NCBI GenBank assembly: GCA_947456825.1
Contig: CANGTM010000001.1
Location: 31,070 to 95,069, forward strand
Direction: 5' to 3'
DNA from: Chitinophagaceae bacterium
Lineage (GTDB): Bacteria > Bacteroidota > Bacteroidia > Chitinophagales > Chitinophagaceae
DNA: 64,000 nucleotides
Below the pieces are notes generated by a model. That model saw only the letters and a program-made list of their open reading frames with translations. It did not search any database and had not been told where the DNA came from. The translations under genes and the position numbers were made by a program. Positions 9,129 to 17,196 of this stretch are shown piece by piece. Position 1 is the stretch's first letter; every line of letters starts with the position of its first letter.

Positions 9129-12100
9129 ATGCCCAGTAAGAAGTCAGCCGCCACCAAGGGCGGGTTGCAGTTTAGTCGCCGCTTTACTCGTGATGATGTA
9201 AATGTTTTCGATCAGTTCGAGTACGACTACCGGACCTCGGTTATTCGTAACCCTTCCGGCGAAGTGGTATTTGAGATGACCAATGTAGAAGTACCCAAAC
9301 AGTGGAGCCAGATCGCTACCGATATTTTGGCTCAAAAATACTTTCGAAAGGCCGGGGTACCCCAGCCCGATAAAACCCTGGGTCGGGAAACCTCTGCCAA
9401 GCAAGTGGCCCACCGTATGGCCAACTGTTGGAGAGTATGGGGTGAGCGCTACGGCTATTTTGCCAGCAGCCAGGATGCCCAAGTTTTCTACGATGAGCTG
9501 GTATATTCCATCCTTAATCAGATGTGCGTGCCCAATAGTCCCCAGTGGTTCAATACGGGCTTGTACGAGAGCTATGGCATTGCCGGTAAGCCACAGGGTC
9601 ACTACTACGTTGACCCGGCCGACGGTCAACTCAAGAAATCACAAAATGCATACGAGCGCCCACAGCCTCATGCCTGTTTTATTCTTAGCGTAGACGACGA
9701 TCTGGTCAACGAGGGTGGCATCATGGACCTTTGGGTTCGTGAGGCACGCATATTCAAATATGGATCAGGAGTAGGAACCAACTACTCTAACCTGCGCGGT
9801 GAGGGAGAAAAGCTCAGCGGAGGTGGCAGCAGCTCCGGCCTCATGAGCTTTTTAAAGATCGGTGACCGCGCTGCCGGCGCCATCAAGAGCGGAGGTACTA
9901 CCCGCCGCGCTGCCAAGATGGTTTGTCTCGATCTCGATCATCCGGAGATCGTGCAGTTCATCAACTGGAAAGTAGAAGAAGAAAAGAAAGTAGCGGCTCT
10001 TATTGCGGCTGGTTATCCCTCGGGTTACGAAGACGAGGCTTACCGCACCGTGAGTGGCCAAAATTCCAATAACTCTATTCGCATCCCTAATTCGTTCTTT
10101 GAAAAATTAGAGAATGGTGAGGATTGGGAACTGACCGGGCGCCAAGACGGACGCGTTATGAAAAAAGTGCCGGCTCGGGAGCTCTGGAATCAGATCGCCT
10201 ACGCCGCATGGCGCTGTGCCGACCCCGGTACGCAGTACAATACCACTATCAACGAGTGGCACACTTGCCCCGAGGGAGGTCCCATCCGTGCTTCGAACCC
10301 TTGCTCCGAGTACATGTTCCTCGACAATACGGCTTGTAACCTGGCCTCGGCCAATCTGATGAAGTTCTACGATACCACGAACAACAGTTTCGATGTAGAA
10401 GGTTACGAGTACAACACTCGTTTGTGGACCGTGGTGCTGGAGATCTCTGTGTTGATGGCGCAGTTTCCCTCTAAAGAAGTGGCACAGCTCAGCTATGAGT
10501 ATCGTACACTTGGTTTAGGGTATGCCAACCTGGGTACCATGCTAATGGTAAGCGGTATTCCCTACGACAGCGAAGAGGCCCGTGCCATTGCCGGAGCGCT
10601 TACTGCTATCATGACCGGTGTATCGTACAAGACCTCTGCCGAGTTGGCTAGCGTGCTCGGTCCCTTTGTACGTTACGAAGAGAACAAGCAGCACATGATG
10701 CGCGTCATGCGTAACCATCGCCTGGCGGCCTACGATGCCGACGAGTATGAGAACCTCAGCTTGAAGCCACAAGGTATTAAAGCAAAATATTGCCCTGATT
10801 ATCTACTCAAGGCGGCTTGTAAGGCATGGGATGACGCCGTAGAGCTCGGTGAGCAGTATGGTTATCGCAATGCACAGGCTACCGTGATCGCCCCCACCGG
10901 CACCATTGGACTGGTGATGGATTGCGATACCACGGGAGTAGAACCCGACTTTGCGCTCGTTAAGTTCAAGAAACTCTCCGGAGGAGGATACTTTAAGATC
11001 ATCAACCAAAGCGTACCTGTTGCACTCAAGAATTTGGGGTATAGCGAAAAAGAAACTGACGCTATCATCAAGTACGCCGTAGGTTCTGCCAGTTTTGCCG
11101 GCGCGCCTTTTATCAATCATCAATCGCTGAGTGAAAAAGGATTTATTGCCGACGAGATCAAGCGTCTCGATGCGGCAGCCCTCACGGCCTTTGAGATCGG
11201 TTTCGTCTTTAATAAGTACACCCTCGGTGAAGAATGTTTGCAGCGTCTTGGATTTGCCCCCGAGCAATACAACGATTTTGAGTGGAGCCTGCTCGAAGCG
11301 CTTGGCTTTACCGACGAGCAGATCGAAGCCGCTAACGATTATGTATGCGGTACCATGATGATCGAAGGGGCCCCGGGCCTTAAAGAAGAGCATCTTCCTG
11401 TTTTTGACTGTGCCAATAAGTGCGGTCAAAAAGGACAACGCTATATTCATGCACACGGACATATTCGCATGATGGGTGCCACGCAACCCTTTATCAGCGG
11501 AGCCATTTCCAAGACCATCAACCTGCCTCATGAAGCCTCTGTCGAGGAGATCGCCGATGCTTACTACCTGAGCTGGAAGCTCGGACTTAAGGCCAACGCA
11601 CTATACCGCGACGGATCGAAGTTATCTCAGCCTCTTAGTAACAAAAGTGACAAGAAGAAAAAGACGGATACTGCCGATACCGCCAACGCCGATACGGCTG
11701 CAGTTGTCGACTCGAATATCGTTGACCTTGGAAAATTGACCGTAGAGGAGTTGCTCGATGAGGTGCAGAAGCGTGTGCAGGCCTCTCCCGATACCAAGCT
11801 CAAGCGCAAGCTGGCCAAGATTGTTGAGCGTCGCACCTTGCCTGCCAAGCGCAGAGGCTTTACGCAAAAAGCTAAGATCAGTGGGCAAGCCGTTTTCTTA
11901 CGTACCGGCGAGTACGCCGACGGCACCTTGGGAGAGATCTTCGTAGATATGGCTAAAGAGGGCGCTACCATGCGCAGTATGATGAACTGTTTTGCGATAT
12001 CGGTCTCCATCGGCTTGCAATACGGTGTTCCTCTCGAGGAATTCGTCGATAAGTTCGCCTTTACCCGCTTCGACCCCTCTGGTTTTGTGGAGCATCCCAA

Positions 12101-12506
12101 TATCAGAACGACTACTTCTATCGTGGACTTCATCTTCCGCGTGCTGGGTTACGAATACTTGGGCAGAACCGACCTGGTGCATGTGCTCGACAAACCCGAA
12201 GTCATGAACACCGGTGCAGATGATTGGGACGAGGTACCTTCTAACTCGTTGGAGTACGCCAAAGATCCCGAGCTCTCCAGCATCCGCATTACTCCTGCCA
12301 CTGGTACTGTACAACCTGCCAAGGCTGCTGCTCCCAAGGCGGTACCCAAAGCAGAAAAAGTAGACAGCGCTCTTGATGCTATGAATGCCGTAGCCAAGAA
12401 CATGCAAAGTGATGCACCCGCTTGTAATGTGTGTGGAAACATCATGATGCGCAGCGGCGCCTGCTACAAGTGCAACAACTGCGGCAACCAGGGTGGTTGT
12501 GGTTAA
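9129..12506 (+). CDS. nrdJ: Adenosylcobalamin-dependent (class II) ribonucleoside-diphosphate reductase
   Basis: 'VPNSPQWFNTG', 'NPCSEYMFLDNTACNLASANL', 'APTGTIGLVMDCDTTGVEPDFAL'; C-terminal TSCPD-like region 'DGTLGEIFVDMAKEGATMRSMMNCFAISVS' and Cys-rich tail 'CNVCGNIMMRSGACYKCNNCGNQGGCG'. ATG at 9129 preferred over TTG at 9060. Confidence 0.95.
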   Translation: MPSKKSAATKGGLQFSRRFTRDDVNVFDQFEYDYRTSVIRNPSGEVVFEMTNVEVPKQWSQIATDILAQKYFRKAGVPQPDKTLGRETSAKQVAHRMANCWRVWGERYGYFASSQDAQVFYDELVYSILNQMCVPNSPQWFNTGLYESYGIAGKPQGHYYVDPADGQLKKSQNAYERPQPHACFILSVDDDLVNEGGIMDLWVREARIFKYGSGVGTNYSNLRGEGEKLSGGGSSSGLMSFLKIGDRAAGAIKSGGTTRRAAKMVCLDLDHPEIVQFINWKVEEEKKVAALIAAGYPSGYEDEAYRTVSGQNSNNSIRIPNSFFEKLENGEDWELTGRQDGRVMKKVPARELWNQIAYAAWRCADPGTQYNTTINEWHTCPEGGPIRASNPCSEYMFLDNTACNLASANLMKFYDTTNNSFDVEGYEYNTRLWTVVLEISVLMAQFPSKEVAQLSYEYRTLGLGYANLGTMLMVSGIPYDSEEARAIAGALTAIMTGVSYKTSAELASVLGPFVRYEENKQHMMRVMRNHRLAAYDADEYENLSLKPQGIKAKYCPDYLLKAACKAWDDAVELGEQYGYRNAQATVIAPTGTIGLVMDCDTTGVEPDFALVKFKKLSGGGYFKIINQSVPVALKNLGYSEKETDAIIKYAVGSASFAGAPFINHQSLSEKGFIADEIKRLDAAALTAFEIGFVFNKYTLGEECLQRLGFAPEQYNDFEWSLLEALGFTDEQIEAANDYVCGTMMIEGAPGLKEEHLPVFDCANKCGQKGQRYIHAHGHIRMMGATQPFISGAISKTINLPHEASVEEIADAYYLSWKLGLKANALYRDGSKLSQPLSNKSDKKKKTDTADTANADTAAVVDSNIVDLGKLTVEELLDEVQKRVQASPDTKLKRKLAKIVERRTLPAKRRGFTQKAKISGQAVFLRTGEYADGTLGEIFVDMAKEGATMRSMMNCFAISVSIGLQYGVPLEEFVDKFAFTRFDPSGFVEHPNIRTTTSIVDFIFRVLGYEYLGRTDLVHVLDKPEVMNTGADDWDEVPSNSLEYAKDPELSSIRITPATGTVQPAKAAAPKAVPKAEKVDSALDAMNAVAKNMQSDAPACNVCGNIMMRSGACYKCNNCGNQGGCG

Positions 12507-12533
12507 TTCAATCCCCGATCATTGAACAGTTTG

Positions 12534-12562
12534 AATCCCGCCCTTTGTGGCGGGATTTTTTT
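12534..12562 (+). terminator. Intrinsic terminator after nrdJ
   Basis: AATCCCGCC-CTTTGT-GGCGGGATT followed by a T run. Confidence 0.85.
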
Positions 12563-12592
12563 AAAGTTTTCGGGTAGCGGGTGCTAGAAGCG

Positions 12593-12736
12593 TTAATTCC
12601 CGAACAAACTTCCTACCGCTCCTTCTAGCATAGGGAATTTTTCGACCACGTAGTTCTTGATTGTGGTCAGTGCTTGTTGCGCTTGTTCGTCGGTAAGACC
12701 AGCTTCGGTCTTTAGTTTTTCGATCAGTTCTTGCAT
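12593..12736 (-). CDS. Small hypothetical protein (47 aa), not in supplied ORF track
   Basis: Translation MQELIEKLKTEAGLTDEQAQQALTTIKNYVVEKFPMLEGAVGSLFGN*, amphipathic helical; below the ORF-track length cut-off. Confidence 0.75.
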   Translation of the reverse strand: MQELIEKLKTEAGLTDEQAQQALTTIKNYVVEKFPMLEGAVGSLFGN

Positions 12737-12775
12737 AGAGGTAAGATAAAGGCCATATGTTCGATAGCGGCAATG

Positions 12776-14020
12776 CTATGCAACTTTCAGTAAGCTGAGT
12801 TTGCTTTTGTTAAAGTGCTGCTCGGCATAAGGCAGGTCCAATATAAGTTCTTTCGTATCGGTAGACGGTAACTCGTACATGGCGTCGGTCAGGATACTCT
12901 CGCAAATACTGCGCAGCCCGCGAGCGCCCAGCTTATACTCCAGGGCTTTGGCCACCATAAAGTCCAATACGTCTTCTTGAATGGTAAGTGCAATGCCCTC
13001 CATCTCAAAAAGGCGGGTATATTGTTTTACCAATGCGTTGCGCGGTGTGGTCAAGATAGCGCGAAGGGTAGCGGCATCGAGCGGGTCGAGATGCGTGACC
13101 ACTGGCAAGCGCCCCAATAATTCAGGTATCAAACCAAACGACTTAAGGTCGGTGGCATTCACATAGCTGAGTAAATTGCGCGTGCGACGATCTTGTTCCT
13201 CTTTATCGACATTGAATCCGATGGTGTTGGTATGCACCCGGCGAGCAATGATGCGATCGATACCGTCGAAGGCACCTCCACATATAAAAAGGATATTCTG
13301 CGTATTGATCTTGATAAGCTTTTGTTCAGGGTGCTTGCGTCCGCCTTGCGGGGGTACGAGTACATCGGTTCCCTCAAGAAGTTTGAGCATGCCTTGTTGC
13401 ACACCTTCTCCACTCACATCGCGTGTGATGGAGGGGTTATCGCTTTTACGGGCGATCTTATCGATCTCGTCTATGTATACAATACCGCGTTCGGCCGCTG
13501 CCACATCGTAGTTACAGACTTGCAGTAAACGGCTCAAGATGCTCTCCACATCTTCGCCCACATAGCCAGCTTCCGTAAAGACCGTGGCATCCACAATGGC
13601 GAAAGGCACGTTGAGCATACGGGCGATACTTTTGGCCAGCAAGGTCTTGCCGGTACCGGTCTCGCCTACCATGATGATATTACTCTTCTCGATCTCGATC
13701 TCGGCGTGGTTGGCTAGCTCAGTGTTACGTTGCTGCAATCGTTTGTAGTGATTGTAGACGGCTACGGACAAGACTTTCTTGGCTTCGTCTTGGCCAATCA
13801 CGTATTCATCCAAAAAGCGTTTGATCTCGGTCGGCTTTTTTACAGAGAGCTTGAAACTATTCTTGGTCTTGTCCTCTTTTACCGTTAACTCCTGGTCTAT
13901 GATCTCGCGGGCATGCTCCACACAATTCTCACAGATATGTCCATCCTGCCCCGCGATCAAGATCTTGACTTCGTCGCGACTGCGACCACAAAAAGAGCAA
14001 TGAAGCGTATTCTTAGCCAT
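12776..14020 (-). CDS. clpX: ATP-dependent Clp protease ATP-binding subunit ClpX
   Basis: N-terminal zinc domain '[26 protein letters not shown]', Walker A '[15 protein letters not shown]', '[13 protein letters not shown]', 'GFNVDKEEQ'. Confidence 0.98.
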   Translation of the reverse strand: MAKNTLHCSFCGRSRDEVKILIAGQDGHICENCVEHAREIIDQELTVKEDKTKNSFKLSVKKPTEIKRFLDEYVIGQDEAKKVLSVAVYNHYKRLQQRNTELANHAEIEIEKSNIIMVGETGTGKTLLAKSIARMLNVPFAIVDATVFTEAGYVGEDVESILSRLLQVCNYDVAAAERGIVYIDEIDKIARKSDNPSITRDVSGEGVQQGMLKLLEGTDVLVPPQGGRKHPEQKLIKINTQNILFICGGAFDGIDRIIARRVHTNTIGFNVDKEEQDRRTRNLLSYVNATDLKSFGLIPELLGRLPVVTHLDPLDAATLRAILTTPRNALVKQYTRLFEMEGIALTIQEDVLDFMVAKALEYKLGARGLRSICESILTDAMYELPSTDTKELILDLPYAEQHFNKSKLSLLKVA

Positions 14021-14031
14021 TCTGCAAAATT

Positions 14032-14058
14032 AAAAAAACCGCCCCGAAAGGGACGGTT
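14032..14058 (-). terminator. Intrinsic terminator after clpP2, abutting the clpX -7 box
   Basis: Minus strand AACCGTCCC-TTTC-GGGGCGGTT + T7. Confidence 0.8.
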
Positions 14059-14142
14059 AATATTTTAAATTATTAGTAATCAGTTAATTAAGCTATTTCA
14101 GTAAGTTAGGTGTCGTTGATCGCAGTGCCCCTGGCACCTCTT

Positions 14143-14787
14143 TTACAGCTTGCTCAGCAATTTATCGGCGATGCCATAATCAATGGCTTGTTTGGCATCC
14201 ATCCAGTAATCGCGATCGAAGTCTTTCATGATCTGCTCCACTGTTTTGCCACAATTCTTGGCCAAAATACCGGCACCGATCTCCTTGACCCGGCGGGTCT
14301 GTTCGGCCTGGATCTCCAGGTCCGTACTCACGCCACGAATGTATCCCCCCAACGAAGGCTGATGGATCATGACTTCGCCATGCGGAAAAATATAACGTTT
14401 GCCTTTGGCGCCGCCGCTGAGCAAAATACTGCCCATAGAGGCGGCCAGTCCCATGCAGATGGTGCTTACCGGGCTGCTGATCATCTGCATCGTATCGTAC
14501 ATGACCATTCCACTGGTCACTACGCCCCCTGGGCTGTTAATATAAAACTTGATCTCCTCTCCGGGCTTGTCCGCCTCGAGCAACAATAATTTGCTCACCA
14601 CGTCTTTGGCCGATTTATCGTCGACCACGCCCCATAGGTACACAGCTCTTTTTTCGAAGAAGTAGCGCTCGAGTTTTCTACTGAACATGCCCAGATCGCT
14701 CTTGGGTTGTTCCTCTTTTTCTTCTTCCTCGCTGCGCCATTCGGGGCCGTCGGTAAAAGGATGATGCTGAAAAGGATGACGGTTCAT
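14143..14787 (-). CDS. clpP: ATP-dependent Clp protease proteolytic subunit (second paralogue)
   Basis: 'FYINSPGGVVTSGMVMYDTMQ', Ser in 'GLAASMGSILL', His in 'VMIHQPSLGG', 'DFDRDYWM'. Confidence 0.95.
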   Translation of the reverse strand: MNRHPFQHHPFTDGPEWRSEEEEKEEQPKSDLGMFSRKLERYFFEKRAVYLWGVVDDKSAKDVVSKLLLLEADKPGEEIKFYINSPGGVVTSGMVMYDTMQMISSPVSTICMGLAASMGSILLSGGAKGKRYIFPHGEVMIHQPSLGGYIRGVSTDLEIQAEQTRRVKEIGAGILAKNCGKTVEQIMKDFDRDYWMDAKQAIDYGIADKLLSKL

Positions 14788-14796
14788 ATAAATAGA

Positions 14797-15489
14797 TTAA
14801 TCTTTCTTTTGTTTACGGGGATTGGTAATGAGTACTTCGTCGACAAGCCCATATTCCTTGGCCTCGGCAGCGGTCATCCAATTATCGCGATCGAAGTCTT
14901 GCTCGATTTGTTCAATGGACTTGCCGGTATGTGCTTGTACCACTTCGTAGAGTTCTTTCTTTAGTTTACGGATCTCTTTTACCGTAATCTCTATGTCGCT
15001 GGCTTGTCCACCAATGGCGCCACTAGGCTGGTGCATCATGATGCGTGAGTGGCGCAGTGCCGCACGTTTTCCTTTGGTGCCGGCACCGAGCAACACGCAG
15101 GCCATAGAGGCGGCCACCCCGATACAAATGGTGGCGATATCGGGACTCACGTATTGCATGGTATCGTATACGCCCAGCCCGGCATAGACACTGCCTCCGG
15201 GGCTGTTGATGTACATGTTGATGTCTCGGGTGCGATCAGCCGAATCCAAGAACAGCAACTGGGCCGTTACGATATTGGCGATCTCGTCATTGATGGGATA
15301 GCCTAAAAATATGATGCGGTCCATCATTAGCCGGCTGTACACATCCATCACGGCCACGTTCAGCGAACGCTCCTCGATGATGTTAGGGGTCATGGCGGTA
15401 ATCAAATGATTTCCGTATTGATGAAGCGTGTTGCTGGAGATGCCCCGATGTTTGATGGCAAATTTTTCGAATTCCGATTGGGTGCTCAT
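14797..15489 (-). CDS. clpP: ATP-dependent Clp protease proteolytic subunit (first paralogue)
   Basis: 'MYINSPGGSVYAGLGVYDTMQ', Ser in 'GVAASMACVLL', His in 'IMMHQPSGAIGG', 'DFDRDNWM'. Confidence 0.95.
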   Translation of the reverse strand: MSTQSEFEKFAIKHRGISSNTLHQYGNHLITAMTPNIIEERSLNVAVMDVYSRLMMDRIIFLGYPINDEIANIVTAQLLFLDSADRTRDINMYINSPGGSVYAGLGVYDTMQYVSPDIATICIGVAASMACVLLGAGTKGKRAALRHSRIMMHQPSGAIGGQASDIEITVKEIRKLKKELYEVVQAHTGKSIEQIEQDFDRDNWMTAAEAKEYGLVDEVLITNPRKQKKD

Positions 15490-15600
15490 GGGCGCTGAGG
15501 GATTTTAAATCAATAGTAGCAAATATCCGTCCAAAAGGCGGGTCGGCAAAAATAAAGACAGGTTGACAGATGAGCCTATGACAAGAAACGCAGATGCCCG

Positions 15601-16977
15601 TTAATGGTGGTCATGCTGATGGCTTTCTACCATCGATGTAAAGGCCTCGGCTGTAATAGCTTTATCGGTGGGATTAAGCTGCGTAGTGGCCCACTCGAAC
15701 ATCTTTTGGGTCTGTATGCGATGGAAGGCATCTTCTACGTATTTGCGATCCTTCATCATCTTTTCGACGTAGTCATTGATCCAAGGTTGTTCCTCGGCCA
15801 TTGACATGCCTCCCATATAGCTAAAGAGTTGTTGCTTGGCAAACTGACGCAGTTCTTGCGGATCGACCTGAATGCCGTTATCGGCTACGATCTTCTCCGA
15901 AATAAGGGTCCACTTGAGCTGGTTGGCAAATTTGGGATACTCTTCTTCGGCCTGCTCGGGGGTCTTGGGGTTTTCACCTTGCGTCTGCAGCCATTTTTTC
16001 AAAAAGACTTCGGGTAGTGACAGCGGTGTATGATCAAGAAGCTGATGGTACAGTTGATCGTGTATCTGGTTGGTGGCTTGGGCATTCCAATGAGCCTGAA
16101 TTTCCTCTTTGATCTTTTCGCGAAACTGCTCGACTGTTTTGATCTCTTTTGCCGGATAAAGCTGCTCAAAGAATTCCTCGTTGAGCTCCCTTTTTTCGAG
16201 CAATCCAATCTTGGTGATGGATATGCTGAAAGGAATTGCATCGGCAATGGTATCGGCCTTGTCAAAACCCAGGTCGCCACGCAGCCACTCCCTTTCTTTT
16301 TCCTCAAAGGCTTCAGCCAAAGAGAAAGTCAGGGCGTCTCCGGTCTTTTTTCCCATCCATTGCTTGCGCACCTTCTCGGAGAAATACTTTACCAGCAGTG
16401 AATTGTCTTTGTTGGCCCCTCCTTCTACGGGCTCCCCGCCAGCACCGACTTGGGTAAAATGAACGTTGAGAACGTTTTCTTCGTTATCGACCACCTCTTG
16501 GTCTTTCATGTTCCCATAGCGATTTTGCAAACGGGTCAGTTCGTTATCGATCATTTCGTCGGTAACCGTTACCACATAGCGGGTGATGGCAGCTTTGCCT
16601 AGTTCGGGCAACTGTACGGGCGGCTTGCATCCGATCTCAAAATGAAACGTGTAGTCGAGCGGGTTGTTGCAGTCAAGTTGGTTAAAGTCGGCCTCGAGTG
16701 GAAGCGGTTGGGCGAAGATCTCGATCTTTTCTTGCTGCAACCATCCGATCAGTTCGCGGTCTACGGTCTTGAGCACTTCGTCGGTAAATAGAGAAGGTCC
16801 GACCATCTTTTTGATAAGGCCGGTAGGCACCATTCCTTTTCTAAAGCCGGGAATATTGGCCTTGCGACCGTAGTCTTTGACCGACCTTTCGAATGAGGGT
16901 AAGTAGTCTTTTTTATCGAGGGTCAGGGTCAATCGGTCGTGCAAGGGGCCAATGGGGGATCGGGTAACGGTTGCCAT
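15601..16977 (-). CDS. tig: Trigger factor
   Basis: 'FERSVKDYGRKANIPGFRKGMVPTGLIKKMVG' ribosome-binding signature; ORF-track start (17040) lies inside the tRNA, so Met at 16977 used. Confidence 0.9.
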   Translation of the reverse strand: MATVTRSPIGPLHDRLTLTLDKKDYLPSFERSVKDYGRKANIPGFRKGMVPTGLIKKMVGPSLFTDEVLKTVDRELIGWLQQEKIEIFAQPLPLEADFNQLDCNNPLDYTFHFEIGCKPPVQLPELGKAAITRYVVTVTDEMIDNELTRLQNRYGNMKDQEVVDNEENVLNVHFTQVGAGGEPVEGGANKDNSLLVKYFSEKVRKQWMGKKTGDALTFSLAEAFEEKEREWLRGDLGFDKADTIADAIPFSISITKIGLLEKRELNEEFFEQLYPAKEIKTVEQFREKIKEEIQAHWNAQATNQIHDQLYHQLLDHTPLSLPEVFLKKWLQTQGENPKTPEQAEEEYPKFANQLKWTLISEKIVADNGIQVDPQELRQFAKQQLFSYMGGMSMAEEQPWINDYVEKMMKDRKYVEDAFHRIQTQKMFEWATTQLNPTDKAITAEAFTSMVESHQHDHH

Positions 16978-16998
16978 AATTCGATTTAAATTAACTAC

Positions 16999-17083
16999 TG
17001 GTCCGGATGGAGGGACTCGAACCCCCACACCTTGCGGCATCAGATCCTAAGTCTGACGTGTCTACCAATTTCACCACATCCGG
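16999..17083 (-). tRNA. tRNA-Leu (anticodon UAG), CCA encoded
   Basis: Minus strand CCGGATG...TCAGA-CTTAGGA-TCTGA...GGGGGTTCGAGTCCCTC-CATCCGG-A-CCA; acceptor, anticodon and T arms pair; long variable arm. Confidence 0.95.
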
Positions 17084-17106
17084 AGTACTTGCTTGCAAAG
17101 GGGCTG

Positions 17107-17114
17107 CAAATGTA
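17107..17114 (-). promoter_or_regulatory. -7 element (TACATTTG) for tRNA-Leu(-tig)
   Basis: Match to Bacteroidota TAnnTTTG 23 nt upstream of the tRNA 5' end. Confidence 0.5.
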
Positions 17115-17196
17115 GCTTTTTTTGACCGTTGTAGACATTTTTAGTGCTAAAAAACCTTAGATTTGATACAACCCAAAACTGTCCAAACTGCTGCTG

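Noticed and set aside
9144-12445. Many long antisense/alternate-frame ORFs across nrdJ (e.g. 10803..11531)
   Set aside because: Shadow ORFs in a GC-balanced conserved gene; no recognisable motif, and nrdJ explains the region.
12561-12773. 70-aa minus ORF MPLSNIWPLSYLYARTDRKTKD...
   Set aside because: Implausible composition; overlaps the nrdJ terminator edge and the better 47-aa ORF in another frame.
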